NCBI RefSeq assembly: GCF_900148495.1 | Contig: NZ_FTRU01000008.1 | Location: forward strand, 930,001 to 994,000 | DNA length: 64,000 nucleotides | Direction of reading: 5' to 3' | Origin: Negativibacillus massiliensis | GTDB taxonomy: Bacteria > Bacillota > Clostridia > Oscillospirales > Ruminococcaceae | Part shown: piece by piece, positions 53,366 through 62,086 of the stretch | How the letters are laid out: each line of letters begins with the position of its first letter | How positions within the stretch are numbered: the first letter of the stretch is position 1 | The notes under the pieces: generated by a model | Told to the model about the DNA's origin: nothing | Database searches by the model: none | Seen by the model: only the letters and a program-made list of their open reading frames with translations | Translations under genes and position numbers: made by a program

Positions 53366-54043
53366 TTATAAAAACATTGTGAGCAGAACGGTGATCATTC
53401 CTGCAACACCGATTGCGATTCCGCTCATCGCGCCCTGAACCTCTCCCAGCTCCAACGCCTTGGTGGTTCCCAGCGCATGGCTGCAGGTTCCGATTGCGAT
53501 GCCCGCTTCTACCGGATTCTTCACGCGGAACAGTTTGATCAGCGCCGGAGCAATCACTGCACCGATAATGCCGGTCACGATAACGGCTGCAACCGTGATG
53601 GAAACGATGCCGCCCTGCTGCTTGGAAATCTCCATTGCAATCGGGGTGGTAACACTTTTTGGAATCATGGATGCCGTCAGCTCATCGCTCAAACCAAATA
53701 ATTTGCACAAAACCAGTACGCTGACAATCGAGGTCAGGGAACCGGTCAGTGTTCCTGCCAGAATCGGCAGAAAATTCTTTTTGAGCACTTCCCACTGACT
53801 GTAAATCGAAAGGGCAAGTGCCGCAGTTGCCGGAGCCAAAAACATCGAGATGATCTGTCCGCCCTGCTGAAAGCTTTCCAACGGGATTGCAAATCCCTGA
53901 AGTACCGCAATACAGATTGCAATGGCAATCAAAAGCGGATTTGCAAGCGGAGAACGGGTCTTGCGGTTGATCCACAGACCGATCTCAAAGGAAAAAATAC
54001 ACAGTACAATTCCAAATAACGGAGAAGCATAAATCTCGCTCAT
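53366..54043 (-). CDS. lrgB: LrgB/CidB family membrane protein
   Basis: A 225-residue protein with about seven hydrophobic helices, matching the LrgB/CidB family. Motifs are GIVLCIFSFEIGLWINRKTRSPLANPLL (about 10-37) and SMIPKSVTTPIAMEIS (about 124-139), and HALGTTKALELGEVQGAMSG near 190. It is part of the holin-like pair that affects murein hydrolase export, autolysis or pyruvate/glycolate transport in other species. It starts immediately after lrgA (53 bp or less between genes), with GGAGG before the ATG. Confidence 0.9.
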   Translation of the reverse strand: MSEIYASPLFGIVLCIFSFEIGLWINRKTRSPLANPLLIAIAICIAVLQGFAIPLESFQQGGQIISMFLAPATAALALSIYSQWEVLKKNFLPILAGTLTGSLTSIVSVLVLCKLFGLSDELTASMIPKSVTTPIAMEISKQQGGIVSITVAAVIVTGIIGAVIAPALIKLFRVKNPVEAGIAIGTCSHALGTTKALELGEVQGAMSGIAIGVAGMITVLLTMFL

Positions 54044-54418
54044 CTACTTTTCCTCCTTACTAAGACGCTTTTGCCATGCAGTAACCAGACGGATGGTAAA
54101 AGCCGAAACCATAAAGGTCAGAATGGTAGTAATCAGACAGATTGCCAGCAGCGGCAGGATCTTCCCTTTCAGAACATCCATCTGTTCAATCAGTGCAACA
54201 CCGGAAGGGATAAAGAAAAATGCCATGTTTTTAAGCAGAAAGTCTCCCTTTTCCCGGATGTGCTCCACCTTGAGCAAACCGCTCAGCAGCAGCAAAAACA
54301 GCAGAATCATGCTGATTACGCTGGACGGAAAAACAAACGGGAGCAGCTTTGCAATCAGTTCCCCCAACAGGCAGATGCCAAACACAATGCCAATTTGAAC
54401 CAATAATTTTACCTTCAC
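54044..54418 (-). CDS. lrgA: LrgA/CidA family holin-like protein
   Basis: A 124-residue protein with four TM helices: KLLVQIGIVFGICLLGELIAKLLP at the start, then FPSSVISMILLFLLLLSGLLKVEHI (the family motif), MAFFFIPSGVALIEQM, and ILPLLAICLITTILTFMVSAF. The start used is GTG at 54418 with AGAGG nine bases upstream; an ATG three codons earlier has the site too close. It is the first gene of a two-gene lrgAB unit. No LytSR sensor pair is in the window. Confidence 0.87.
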   Translation of the reverse strand: MKVKLLVQIGIVFGICLLGELIAKLLPFVFPSSVISMILLFLLLLSGLLKVEHIREKGDFLLKNMAFFFIPSGVALIEQMDVLKGKILPLLAICLITTILTFMVSAFTIRLVTAWQKRLSKEEK

Positions 54419-54518
54419 ACCGATCATCCTCTTTTTTATTATCCTGGGAAAATTCCCACGGTTACCTATTATAGCACCATTGGTGAAGATGCTCAAGATT
54501 TTCTTTGTTTTTTTTATA

Positions 54519-54552
54519 AAAAAAGTGAAGGGAAAATTCCCTTCACTTTTTG
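54519..54552 (-). terminator. Terminator of the 54.6-57.0 kb unit
   Basis: AAAAGTGAAGGGAA (about 54521-54534) and TTCCCTTCACTTTT (about 54537-54550) form a 14-bp palindrome with T-runs on both ends. Confidence 0.88.
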
Positions 54553-54559
54553 TGCGTTA

Positions 54560-55696
54560 TTAAAGCTGAGCGCTTTCCGATTCTTCGGTCTGCTGCTCGG
54601 TTGGAGCGGTTTCCTCAGTCTGTTCTGTTTCCTCGGTTGGAGTCTGAGCAGGCTCGATGGTCTGCGGCTCTGTTGTGGTTGTAGTCTGAGGTGTTGTTGT
54701 CTCCTCGATCTGAGGAATACCCGGTACAGCACCTTCCGGTGGGTCTTTGATCGCTACCAGCTGATAATGATCCTCTACCTTTTTCAGTTCATAGATCATG
54801 TATTTGCTTGGTGTCGGGTCAGACTTTTCCCCTTTGATGCTCTGCATCCACTGGTTATCTGGAGCCAAGTAGCCTACTGTCAGTTCAAAGATGTCTCCAT
54901 TTCTGGAAATTTCCTCTACCTGTGGGGTATAAAGGATATTTGCATCGACCGGTACATAGTAGGTCTGAGTTTCCTCATCAAAGGAATACAGCGACAGGTA
55001 ATCTTCAAAAGACTGATGGTTCAGTGTAACACTGGAGCCAAACAGCGACGCACACGCAACGTCAACGTCACTCTTTGGAACCGAAACCATGTTTCCATCA
55101 CCGATACTGTATTTGTCATTGTTGCTGATAACTGCCGACCAGATAGAGGAACGGAGCAATGCCAGCTCGCCCATCTCGTTCGGGTCCTCAAACGGTACCG
55201 GGTCAAACATCAGAACCGGAAGGATGATGTCGGCAAACTCCTCTTTCTGTTTAGAGTTGTCGATCAGGCTTTCGGTTGCACGCACCCCAAATACTGCAAC
55301 GGTAATGACGCCAATCAGCGCCATCAGGATAAAGAATCCTCCCAGCGGGACTGCTGCCGAATATTTTCGGCGGCGTTTTTTAGCTGCTGCCTTCTTTGCG
55401 CTGTCTGTCTGCGGTGCAGAAGGCTGTTTGTTCTTTGTTTCTTTTTGAGCAGAAGGCTGTTCCTTTTCTGTCTGGTTCTCTTTTTGTTCCGGCAAAGCTT
55501 CTGCTGCTGGTTCAGACACAGCTTCCGATGCAGCATCCGGTGCAGTTTCCTCCGCCTTTGGTGCAGACTCTGCTTCTGGTGCCTCCTTGGAAGCTTCCTC
55601 TATTTTGGAAGAGGTTTCTTCTGCAGCGGGTTTAGAAGACAGCTCTACTTTCTGCCAGCCCTGCCCTTTATTTGTATTGGGTTTTCTTTTTGACAT
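54560..55696 (-). CDS. Single-pass membrane protein with low-complexity ends
   Basis: A 378-residue protein. The cytoplasmic N-terminus (1-110) is rich in Glu, Ala, Ser, Lys and Pro and probably disordered, and ends with a KKRRRK charge cluster. A TM segment (about 117-140) follows. The extracellular domain (about 150-325) has NTF2-like strands such as SVPKSDVDVACASLFG, YLSLYSFDEETQTYYVPVDANILYTP and ELTVGYLAPDN, then a Thr/Glu/Gln/Pro-rich tail (325-378). I do not recognise it. It is likely envelope-linked. ATG at 55696 with GGGG upstream. It is 17 bases after the CBS protein gene. Confidence 0.65.
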   Translation of the reverse strand: MSKRKPNTNKGQGWQKVELSSKPAAEETSSKIEEASKEAPEAESAPKAEETAPDAASEAVSEPAAEALPEQKENQTEKEQPSAQKETKNKQPSAPQTDSAKKAAAKKRRRKYSAAVPLGGFFILMALIGVITVAVFGVRATESLIDNSKQKEEFADIILPVLMFDPVPFEDPNEMGELALLRSSIWSAVISNNDKYSIGDGNMVSVPKSDVDVACASLFGSSVTLNHQSFEDYLSLYSFDEETQTYYVPVDANILYTPQVEEISRNGDIFELTVGYLAPDNQWMQSIKGEKSDPTPSKYMIYELKKVEDHYQLVAIKDPPEGAVPGIPQIEETTTPQTTTTTEPQTIEPAQTPTEETEQTEETAPTEQQTEESESAQL

Positions 55697-55713
55697 CACT
55701 CAACCCCATTTCG

Positions 55714-57000
55714 TTATTTTTCTTCCTCCGGCTGTGATTCCTTCGGTAAAAGTTCAACCTTTAATTTCGTGATGCGCTGTTCATCCATCTCTTCGACTGT
55801 TACACGGATATAACCGTTGTAAACAAACTGTTCTCCTACCTGTGGGATATGTTCCAGCTGTTCCAGAGTCCATCCGCTTACAGTATTGTAATCGGTGTCA
55901 AAGGAACGGTTTTCCGGATCAAGCTCCTCCATCAGGTCGTATACATTATAGTCTCCGCTGACTTCATAAACAGTGTCACTCTTCTTGACCAGTTCTTCTT
56001 CAAAGTCATCGTATTCATCCCAGATTTCGCCAACCAGTTCTTCCACGATGTCCTCGATGGTAACAAGACCCATTGTGCCGCCGTAATCATCGGTAACAAT
56101 GGCAAGCGGCATTTTTTCCTTGCGCAGTTTTTCCAGCAGTCTGGAAAGATTCATGGTCTTATGTACAAACAGGCACTGTGTGAGCAGATTGCGAATATCA
56201 TGGTCCTGACTGTTGATTTCGTCTTCCAGAATATCACGGACATGAACCAGACCGATAATGTTGTCAATAGAACCTTCATAAACCGGAATACGGGAAACCT
56301 TACTGTCCTTTGCAAGTGCCAGAATATCTTCCCAGCTGTCCTCCACATCCAGAGTAATCATATCAACACGTGGAGTTACAATTTCCTGTACCTCAATTTC
56401 ATCCAGTTCCAAAGCCGACTGTACCAGGTCGCTTTCTTTTTCTTCCAAAACGCCCTCTTCTTCAATCGACTCGACAATGTACTTCAGTTCTTCTTCGGTA
56501 ACGGATGGCTTTTCACCATCTTCGCTTCCGGTAAATTTTGCCATTAAGCGGGATAATGCGTTGAGGATCGCTGCAAGTGGCTTAAAAATCACCATCAGAA
56601 TGCTGATAGGACCGGAAACCGTCATCGCAAGAGAATCCGCATGGCTTTTTGCGTAGTTTTTCGGAAGAACCTCACCACAGATCAAAACAACAATGGTCAT
56701 AACAACTGTCGATGCCGCTGCACCCTTTTCTGCACCCAGAAAGACAGTAAAAATTACTGTTGCAAGCGAAGCGGAAGCGATGTTTACGATGTTGTTTCCG
56801 ATCAGTACCGTAGAAATCATGCTTTCATAGTTTTCTGCGATACGCAATGTTTTTGCGGCTCTCTGGTCTCCGTTTTCTGCCATGTTTTTCAGGCGGATCT
56901 TGTTGACACTGGTCAACGCCGTCTCTGACCCGGAGAAAAACGCCGAAAGCGCTACACAAATTACTACCAATAAATAAGATAACCCGCTACTACTGTCCAA
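55714..57000 (-). CDS. CNNM/CBS-domain membrane protein (HlyC/CorC type)
   Basis: A 428-residue protein. The N-terminal DUF21/CNNM membrane domain (about 1-190, four hydrophobic helices) has ALSAFFSGSETALTSVNKIRL (about 17-37). Two CBS domains follow (about 205-330, with EIVTPRVDMITLDVEDSWEDIL and ETRVPVYEG-like VSRIPVYEG), and the C-terminal CorC_HlyC domain (about 345-420, YEVSGDYNVYDLMEELD) ends the chain. Members are linked to Mg2+/Co2+ export. The start is TTG at 57000, as no ATG is in frame nearby; its ribosome site is weak. Confidence 0.87.
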   Translation of the reverse strand: MDSSSGLSYLLVVICVALSAFFSGSETALTSVNKIRLKNMAENGDQRAAKTLRIAENYESMISTVLIGNNIVNIASASLATVIFTVFLGAEKGAAASTVVMTIVVLICGEVLPKNYAKSHADSLAMTVSGPISILMVIFKPLAAILNALSRLMAKFTGSEDGEKPSVTEEELKYIVESIEEEGVLEEKESDLVQSALELDEIEVQEIVTPRVDMITLDVEDSWEDILALAKDSKVSRIPVYEGSIDNIIGLVHVRDILEDEINSQDHDIRNLLTQCLFVHKTMNLSRLLEKLRKEKMPLAIVTDDYGGTMGLVTIEDIVEELVGEIWDEYDDFEEELVKKSDTVYEVSGDYNVYDLMEELDPENRSFDTDYNTVSGWTLEQLEHIPQVGEQFVYNGYIRVTVEEMDEQRITKLKVELLPKESQPEEEK

Positions 57001-57393
57001 AATTCATCAGCTCTACTTTCTTTGAATAAATTTTCTGAAATGGATGGGTTTTCCTTTTCAGTCTGTATTTTATTTTATCAGAATTTTTCTGGTTTCACAA
57101 GTTTTTTTGTGATTTGTTTACAGTGATTTCATAGCCTGCTGGCTTTCATCCTTGCAGCAGACCTGTTTTTCTCCCGTTTTTGCCGTTTTTTAGCCAAAAT
57201 CATCGATTCTCCCCGCTTATCATCCCACCAAAAAGCACGGGTTGTCAATTCTGCTTAAATTTATCCCGCTTTTTAAAAAAACTTCCAAAAAAGCTCTTGA
57301 CTATGGTGTAAGACCATAGTTTATAATCTCTTTACGTCAAGAATAGATTTCAGAACGATTTCTTTATCATATCTGCAAGAAAGGACATTGGCT
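57001..57393. promoter_or_regulatory. MATE 3 control region with MerR-type promoter
   Basis: TTGACT (57297-57302) and TATAAT (57322-57327) are separated by exactly 19 bases. An ACTATGGT-GTAAG-ACCATAGT palindrome (57300-57320) is centred in that spacer. Long 19-base spacers with a dyad between -35 and -10 are the hallmark of MerR-family activator promoters. The rest of the 393-base gap is AT-rich, with a promoter for the minus-strand gene. Confidence 0.75.
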
Positions 57394-58764
57394 ATGAAAA
57401 ACAAATTAAACAGAGATTTTTATCGTTATGTTCTGCCTTCCATGGTCTCCATGTTGCTCAGCGGATTCTACTCGATGGTGGATGGCGTCTTTGTCGGAAA
57501 CGCAGTCGGCAGCCAGGCGCTTGCCGCAATCAACCTGGTTTATCCGGTTCAGGCCTGCATGAATGCCACCGCCTTTGGTTTGGGTGTCGGCGGAGCGGTA
57601 CTGATGAGCAAAAACTTAGGACAGGAAAACTACGAGGAAGCAGACCGCGCGATGGGCAGCACCATCTCCGTCCTTTTGATTGCAGCCGCTGCTTTGATGG
57701 GGATTTTCTGGCTGACCAAAGATCTGTGTATTCAGGCTCTTGGTGCCACCGGCGCAATTGCCGACTATGCGCATGACTACATCTCCATTATCATTCTGTG
57801 CGGATTCCTCCCTGTGCTGGGCAACGGCATCACCCCACTTATCCGTAATCAGGGCAAAACGATTGAAGCTACCATGTTCATGAGCTCCGGTCTGATCACC
57901 AACATCATTCTCGACTATGTGTTTGTATTCCGCATGAATCTGGGTCTGACTGGTGCAGCTCTTGCCACTGTCATCGCACAGGGCGTTGTCGCAGCCTTTA
58001 ACCTTTCCTATTTATTCCGCAATTACCGCAATGTCTTTACATGGGATGGATTAAAGATTTCCTTCTCCCGTTTGAAAGCGATGGTCCGCATCGGCATTTC
58101 CCCATTCGGACAGACCTTGATTCCATCGGTCATCATCGTCTTCACTAACTGGCAGTGTATCCGCTATGGCGGCGATGATGCTCTGGCGGTATTCTCTCTG
58201 CTTTCCTACGTGCTTGCTTCGGTTCAGCTGCTACTTCAGGGTGTCGGCGACGGAATCCAGCCGCTGCTCAGCTTCTACTATGGTGCAGGCAAACGTCACG
58301 AAATCCATTATCTTTTCAAAAAAGGAATCATCAGTTCTATTCTGATTTCGCTGATTACCGCAGTCTGCGTTTCGGTATTCCGCGCTGAGGTCGTCATGTT
58401 GTTTGGTCTGGAAGGTCACGTTGCATCCCAGGCACAGCCTGCTCTGGTTATCACAGCCTGCGCCTTTTTGATGGTGGGCATCACCCGCTGCATCAGTGCT
58501 TATTTTTATGCGGTGGAAAAGACCAACGTTTCTTCCCTGCTGGTGTATATCGAACCTTGCCTGTTTTTCCCGATTGCACTGTACACTCTGCCGCTCTTCT
58601 TTGAGCTCAACGGTGTATGGCTTGCCTATCCGGCAGCCCAGCTTGCCCTCGCTGCTTTGTGCATCGCTCTTTATATTCGCGTAGAGCATCGGGCAAACCG
58701 TTCGGAAAGTGCCGCAGTAGGAAGTTTCGAGATTAATCTCCGCAATGATGCTGTCAAAGAATAA
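57394..58764 (+). CDS. MATE family efflux transporter (3)
   Basis: A 456-residue MatE multidrug/Na+ antiporter. Conserved segments: VLPSMVSMLLSGFYSMVDGVFVG (about 11-33), SQALAAINLVYPVQA, NGITPLIRNQGKTIEATMFMSSGLITNIILDYVFVF (about 148-180), and GDGIQPLLSFYYGAGKRHEIHYLF (about 285). The ATG is preceded by AAAGGA eight bases upstream; a TTG two codons before is an alternative. It has the MerR-type promoter above and so should be drug-inducible. A terminator follows. Confidence 0.9.
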   Translation: MKNKLNRDFYRYVLPSMVSMLLSGFYSMVDGVFVGNAVGSQALAAINLVYPVQACMNATAFGLGVGGAVLMSKNLGQENYEEADRAMGSTISVLLIAAAALMGIFWLTKDLCIQALGATGAIADYAHDYISIIILCGFLPVLGNGITPLIRNQGKTIEATMFMSSGLITNIILDYVFVFRMNLGLTGAALATVIAQGVVAAFNLSYLFRNYRNVFTWDGLKISFSRLKAMVRIGISPFGQTLIPSVIIVFTNWQCIRYGGDDALAVFSLLSYVLASVQLLLQGVGDGIQPLLSFYYGAGKRHEIHYLFKKGIISSILISLITAVCVSVFRAEVVMLFGLEGHVASQAQPALVITACAFLMVGITRCISAYFYAVEKTNVSSLLVYIEPCLFFPIALYTLPLFFELNGVWLAYPAAQLALAALCIALYIRVEHRANRSESAAVGSFEINLRNDAVKE

Positions 58765-58768
58765 TGGA

Positions 58769-58805
58769 TAGAAAAAAGGCTCTCTAACATAGAGAGCCTT
58801 TTCTT
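58769..58805 (+). terminator. Bidirectional terminator after MATE 3
   Basis: AAAAGGCTCTCT (about 58775-58785) and AGAGAGCCTTTTC form a stem with five-base loop and T-run. It also ends the minus-strand gene at 58812. Confidence 0.87.
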
Positions 58806-58811
58806 ATTAAA

Positions 58812-59555
58812 TTAAAAGCGAAAGATCAGCCACAACACCCCATAAACCACCGGCTGATGGAACAGGTAGATCCACAGACTGTTTCTGCCAAGAAAGGCAA
58901 GCCATTTGCATCGGGAAGGATAAGCCCATTGAGGAAGCGAAAACCGGGAAAAGAAGCTTCCTGCCCAGAACAAAAACAGATATGGCAGCAGCGGAAAATA
59001 GTCAGAAGACTGAAAGCTGCTGTTATAAAATCCGAGGAAACAAAAAAGGTTTGTCTGATACAATGCACGCGGAAGTGTAATAGAAAGCTCCGGTGAAAAG
59101 CCAATCCAGCCCGACTGAACATGATAGGTAAGCCAGAATAAGATAAGACAACCCACAAGTCCAATCGAAGCCGGAATTTTTTCGAGCAATCCTCTTACAG
59201 GATTTGCAAGCAGCACCGCAACCCCCAAAAAATGAAGCAGACCAAACACGATCAGCAAATTCGGGACAAACAATGCCGTCACTACCGTAAACAGCATGCC
59301 CAGCAAAAACAGACGAAGTCCCCGTTTCAGATTGCTTTTGGAATAGCGGCAGCACGCTCCGGCGATGAAGATAAAGACACCGCAGATCGAAAGCTGCCAG
59401 AAATCTGCTGCCGGAGAGTAAAACCATCCCATTCCCGGCAGACCTACTACCGCCGCCAGATCGTAGCAGATGTGGTAAACCAGCATGCTGATAATCATAA
59501 TACCGCGCAGCTCATCGTATAAAAGGACCCTGCCTTTTTTTGTCACCGTTTCCAT
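58812..59555 (-). CDS. DUF1624/HGSNAT-like acetyltransferase membrane protein
   Basis: A 247-residue polytopic protein (about seven TM helices) with the family's opening YDELRGIMIISMLVYHICYDL (about 13-33), followed by WQLSICGVFIFIAGACCRYSKSNLKRGLRLFLLGMLFTVVT. This is DUF1624, related to the heparan-alpha-glucosaminide acetyltransferases. It may transfer acetyl groups to a sugar in the envelope; the substrate is unknown. GGAGG precedes the ATG. It is followed by the C45 gene's end 18 bases upstream. Confidence 0.82.
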   Translation of the reverse strand: METVTKKGRVLLYDELRGIMIISMLVYHICYDLAAVVGLPGMGWFYSPAADFWQLSICGVFIFIAGACCRYSKSNLKRGLRLFLLGMLFTVVTALFVPNLLIVFGLLHFLGVAVLLANPVRGLLEKIPASIGLVGCLILFWLTYHVQSGWIGFSPELSITLPRALYQTNLFCFLGFYNSSFQSSDYFPLLPYLFLFWAGSFFSRFSLPQWAYPSRCKWLAFLGRNSLWIYLFHQPVVYGVLWLIFRF

Positions 59556-59573
59556 CGTGTTTCCTCCTGTTAT

Positions 59574-60590
59574 TTAAAAGGAAAAGCGCGTTTCCTTTTG
59601 ATATTCCCCGTGCCATGGATTTTGTGGGCACAAATGAATTTCTCCCCGCTTTAGGTCGTAAATTACCGACCAAAGCGTATCCATCCCTTCCTCAGGCTGG
59701 TATTGACAAAGAAAACCCATCTGCCCGGAAAAGAGTTTTTTCAGCCACTTGGTGTCTATCTCTTCCTTTTTATTAAGGCAGGCATTCTGCACCGTTTGCA
59801 GTCTTTCCTGCGAGTGAATCAGATCCGGCATCCGAGTCTGATGGCGACACATCTTGTTGCTTTGCAGATGATTGGTTGCCGCCAGAAAATTTTCTTTGTT
59901 CGGAGATAGAACCTCTATTTCTTCACAGTTACATTCCACCACCGCAATTCTTCCGCTTTTGTCCGCAAGGGTCAAAGTCTGCATCGAAGAGATCGGAAGA
60001 TGTTTAAGTGCCTTGATTGCCTCCGGCACATCCTGACAGTGTTCCAGCAGATATCGTACCAGCAATCCCGCATGAAGTCCGGGTTTTCTGACAGTCGGAT
60101 ACAAAAAGGTAAGCCCCACTGCCAGTCCATCCTCATTGACTCCATCTTCCATCTGCGTTGGTGTTGTACTGTTTGCAAAAAAAGATTTTGTCTCTGGAAA
60201 ATGAAAAACATAACTGCTGCATAAAGAAGCTGCCTGCGGCAAAAAATCGCTGTTTCTTGCAAGGTATCCGTTTTCCCCACCGACTGCAAGGCAGGTACAG
60301 CCCTGAAATGGCGGAAAGGCATAGATGGTAAAAAACCTTGTGCTCCATTCCTCTATCGCGATACCGGATGATGAACAAAAGCCTTCCATCTCTTCCAGAA
60401 TCGAAGGATAAACCGTTCGGCAGATTTTCTCACATTTTGCTGCAAACGCCTGCTTTTCTTCGAGAATTTCCTGCGGGATTTGCTGTGAATCTTCAGCAGA
60501 AAAAAAGAGCCTGTTTTTCTTTACCAGATCACTGCTTCCAACCTGTTTGCCAGCTTCAAAGGGAGTAAGGCCCAAATCCAAAAAATACAT
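59574..60590 (-). CDS. C45 family autoproteolytic acyltransferase/hydrolase
   Basis: A 338-residue Ntn-hydrolase of the acyl-CoA:6-aminopenicillanate acyltransferase type. Self-cleavage before the nucleophilic Cys in FQGCTCLAVGGENGYLARNSDF (about 98-118) is the expected step, with the NxD motif (ARNSDF) typical. VVECNCEEIEVLSPNKENFLAATNHL (about 226-251) is the later conserved block. Function in clostridia is unproven, perhaps amide hydrolysis. ATG at 60590 is favoured by AAGGAG seven bases upstream. A promoter TTGACA / TATCCT with 17-base spacer lies at 60667-60639. Confidence 0.82.
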   Translation of the reverse strand: MYFLDLGLTPFEAGKQVGSSDLVKKNRLFFSAEDSQQIPQEILEEKQAFAAKCEKICRTVYPSILEEMEGFCSSSGIAIEEWSTRFFTIYAFPPFQGCTCLAVGGENGYLARNSDFLPQAASLCSSYVFHFPETKSFFANSTTPTQMEDGVNEDGLAVGLTFLYPTVRKPGLHAGLLVRYLLEHCQDVPEAIKALKHLPISSMQTLTLADKSGRIAVVECNCEEIEVLSPNKENFLAATNHLQSNKMCRHQTRMPDLIHSQERLQTVQNACLNKKEEIDTKWLKKLFSGQMGFLCQYQPEEGMDTLWSVIYDLKRGEIHLCPQNPWHGEYQKETRFSF

Positions 60591-60638
60591 ATCCATTCTC
60601 CTTTTTGGTTTTTCAGCCGGCGCCTGGCTTACAGGCAA

Positions 60639-60667
60639 AGGATAACGGATTAAAAAATTTATGTCAA
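60639..60667 (-). promoter_or_regulatory. Promoter of the C45 gene
   Basis: On the minus strand TTGACA (60667-60662) and TATCCT (60644-60639) are separated by 17 bases, a good sigma-A promoter about 45 bases before the start. Confidence 0.6.
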
Positions 60668-60753
60668 GAGAACATCATGACAATATTTTCTCATTTTACT
60701 TTTCTCTTCCTCTGTGCTATCATGGAGATAACCTTGTTATGGGAGGCCCATTC

Positions 60754-61281
60754 ATGAACGATCCAAAGGAAGCTGTCTATACCTTTTTGCAGCAAAACAA
60801 TATTTCCTACCAAACCTGCTCTCATCCAGCAGTTTATACCATTGAGGAAATGATGGCACAGAACATCCCGCACAGCGAAGCGATTGCAAAAAACCTCTTT
60901 GTGCGGGATGACAACAAACGTCACTATTATCTAATTGTAATCCGCGGCGAAAAGCGGGTGGATCTAAAACAGTTTGCCAAAACTGCCAACACCCGCCGCC
61001 TGGGATTTGCTTCTGAAAAAGACCTTTTTTCCATCCTGTCACTGACCAGAGGCTCGGTCACACCGCTCGGCATCCTCAACGACAGCGAGAAAAAGGTAAC
61101 AGTATTCTTTGACCAGAGCTATCAGCATCAGCTGATTGCGGTCCATCCAAACGAAAACACCGCAACGGTTTACCTAAACGCCGATGACCTGTTTGAACTA
61201 ATCAAGGCGCATGGAAATCCTATTTTCTGGCTGCCGATGGACTGGTCATCGCCGGCTGATCTTCCTCCTCAAGCGGAATAA
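60754..61281 (+). CDS. YbaK/ProX-type aminoacyl-tRNA deacylase
   Basis: A 175-residue single-domain trans-editing protein of the INS/ProX-YbaK superfamily that hydrolyses mischarged tRNA such as Ala- or Cys-tRNAPro. Motifs are TIEEMMAQNIPHSEAIAKNLFVRDDNKRHYYLIVIRGEKRVDLK (about 31-74) and LTRGSVTPLGILND (about 102-115). ATG at 60754 has GGGAGG seven bases upstream; the frame extends 31 codons further. It converges with and overlaps the MerR gene by 62 bases at the 3' ends. Confidence 0.88.
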   Translation: MNDPKEAVYTFLQQNNISYQTCSHPAVYTIEEMMAQNIPHSEAIAKNLFVRDDNKRHYYLIVIRGEKRVDLKQFAKTANTRRLGFASEKDLFSILSLTRGSVTPLGILNDSEKKVTVFFDQSYQHQLIAVHPNENTATVYLNADDLFELIKAHGNPIFWLPMDWSSPADLPPQAE

Positions 61282-62071
61282 ACAGCTCTGCATAATAATG
61301 ATCGAGATTGGTATAGGAAATCATGGGAATCTCGGTCATCAACAGTTTATTTTGCAGACGGATTCCTTCCTTCTGGGCAAACCGAAGCATAGGAGCGACA
61401 TTTTCCTCCCGAAAATCCGCGTTTTTAAGCCTTACGATGCTGTGTAGTGCCGTCATCTGCGGGATGGTGTTCTGTGCCTGCTGTTGGCCCAGCTGTTTTG
61501 CAGTCTCCCTGTTTAACAGCAGCATGGTGCGGACCGACTGAGGGTTTAACTTTTTACCAAGCGGGGTGTCCCAAAGCGGGAACTCACGCGCTAGTTGGCA
61601 GAAAATATACCGGTCATGGTCCATGCCAAGGACTTCCTCCAGATAACGGTTCAGGCTGTCTTCCCGCTGTTCAAACAGAATATCGCTCTGGGGAAAGGTC
61701 TGAATATCGATACTCTCCCCCATCTCCTGAATCTTTGCCGCAATCGATTCCACATGTTCGATCCGCTTGAGCAGCTGCTGCTCGTAGCGGATCTTTTTTT
61801 CTGTTTCCAGCCGTTTTTGATGCAGCAGGTGCATCAGCTGTTCCTCATCGCACTGGTCATAGATGCTCCGAATCTGCTCGATGCTCATGCCCAGCCCCCG
61901 ATAATATCCGACATCCAACAGCTCCATAATCTGATAAACCGAGTACATGCGGTAGCGATTTTTAGGATTGACCTGAGGGTGAACTAAGCCTTTTTTCTCA
62001 TAAAAACGCACCGCATCAATGCCAAGTCCCAGCATCTGTGCGACCTGCGAAATAGAAAACATTCGATCCAT
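61220..62071 (-). CDS. MerR-family transcriptional regulator
   Basis: A 283-residue regulator. The N-terminal MerR winged helix (MFSISQVAQMLGLGIDAVRFYEKKGLVHP, about 4-32, and RYRMYSVYQIMELLDVGYYRGLGMSIEQI) is followed by a coiled-coil dimerisation helix (about 80-115) and a C-terminal effector domain of about 160 residues that ends in LDHYYAELFIPLEEED, like the GyrI-type ligand domains of BmrR and Mta. Such proteins activate multidrug exporters from promoters with 19-base spacers, and such a promoter sits in front of MATE 3, 4 kb away. GGAGG precedes the ATG. It is in a unit with the CCA-adding enzyme. Confidence 0.85.
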   Translation of the reverse strand: MDRMFSISQVAQMLGLGIDAVRFYEKKGLVHPQVNPKNRYRMYSVYQIMELLDVGYYRGLGMSIEQIRSIYDQCDEEQLMHLLHQKRLETEKKIRYEQQLLKRIEHVESIAAKIQEMGESIDIQTFPQSDILFEQREDSLNRYLEEVLGMDHDRYIFCQLAREFPLWDTPLGKKLNPQSVRTMLLLNRETAKQLGQQQAQNTIPQMTALHSIVRLKNADFREENVAPMLRFAQKEGIRLQNKLLMTEIPMISYTNLDHYYAELFIPLEEEDQPAMTSPSAARK

Positions 62072-62086
62072 AAAAACCTCCTCGCA

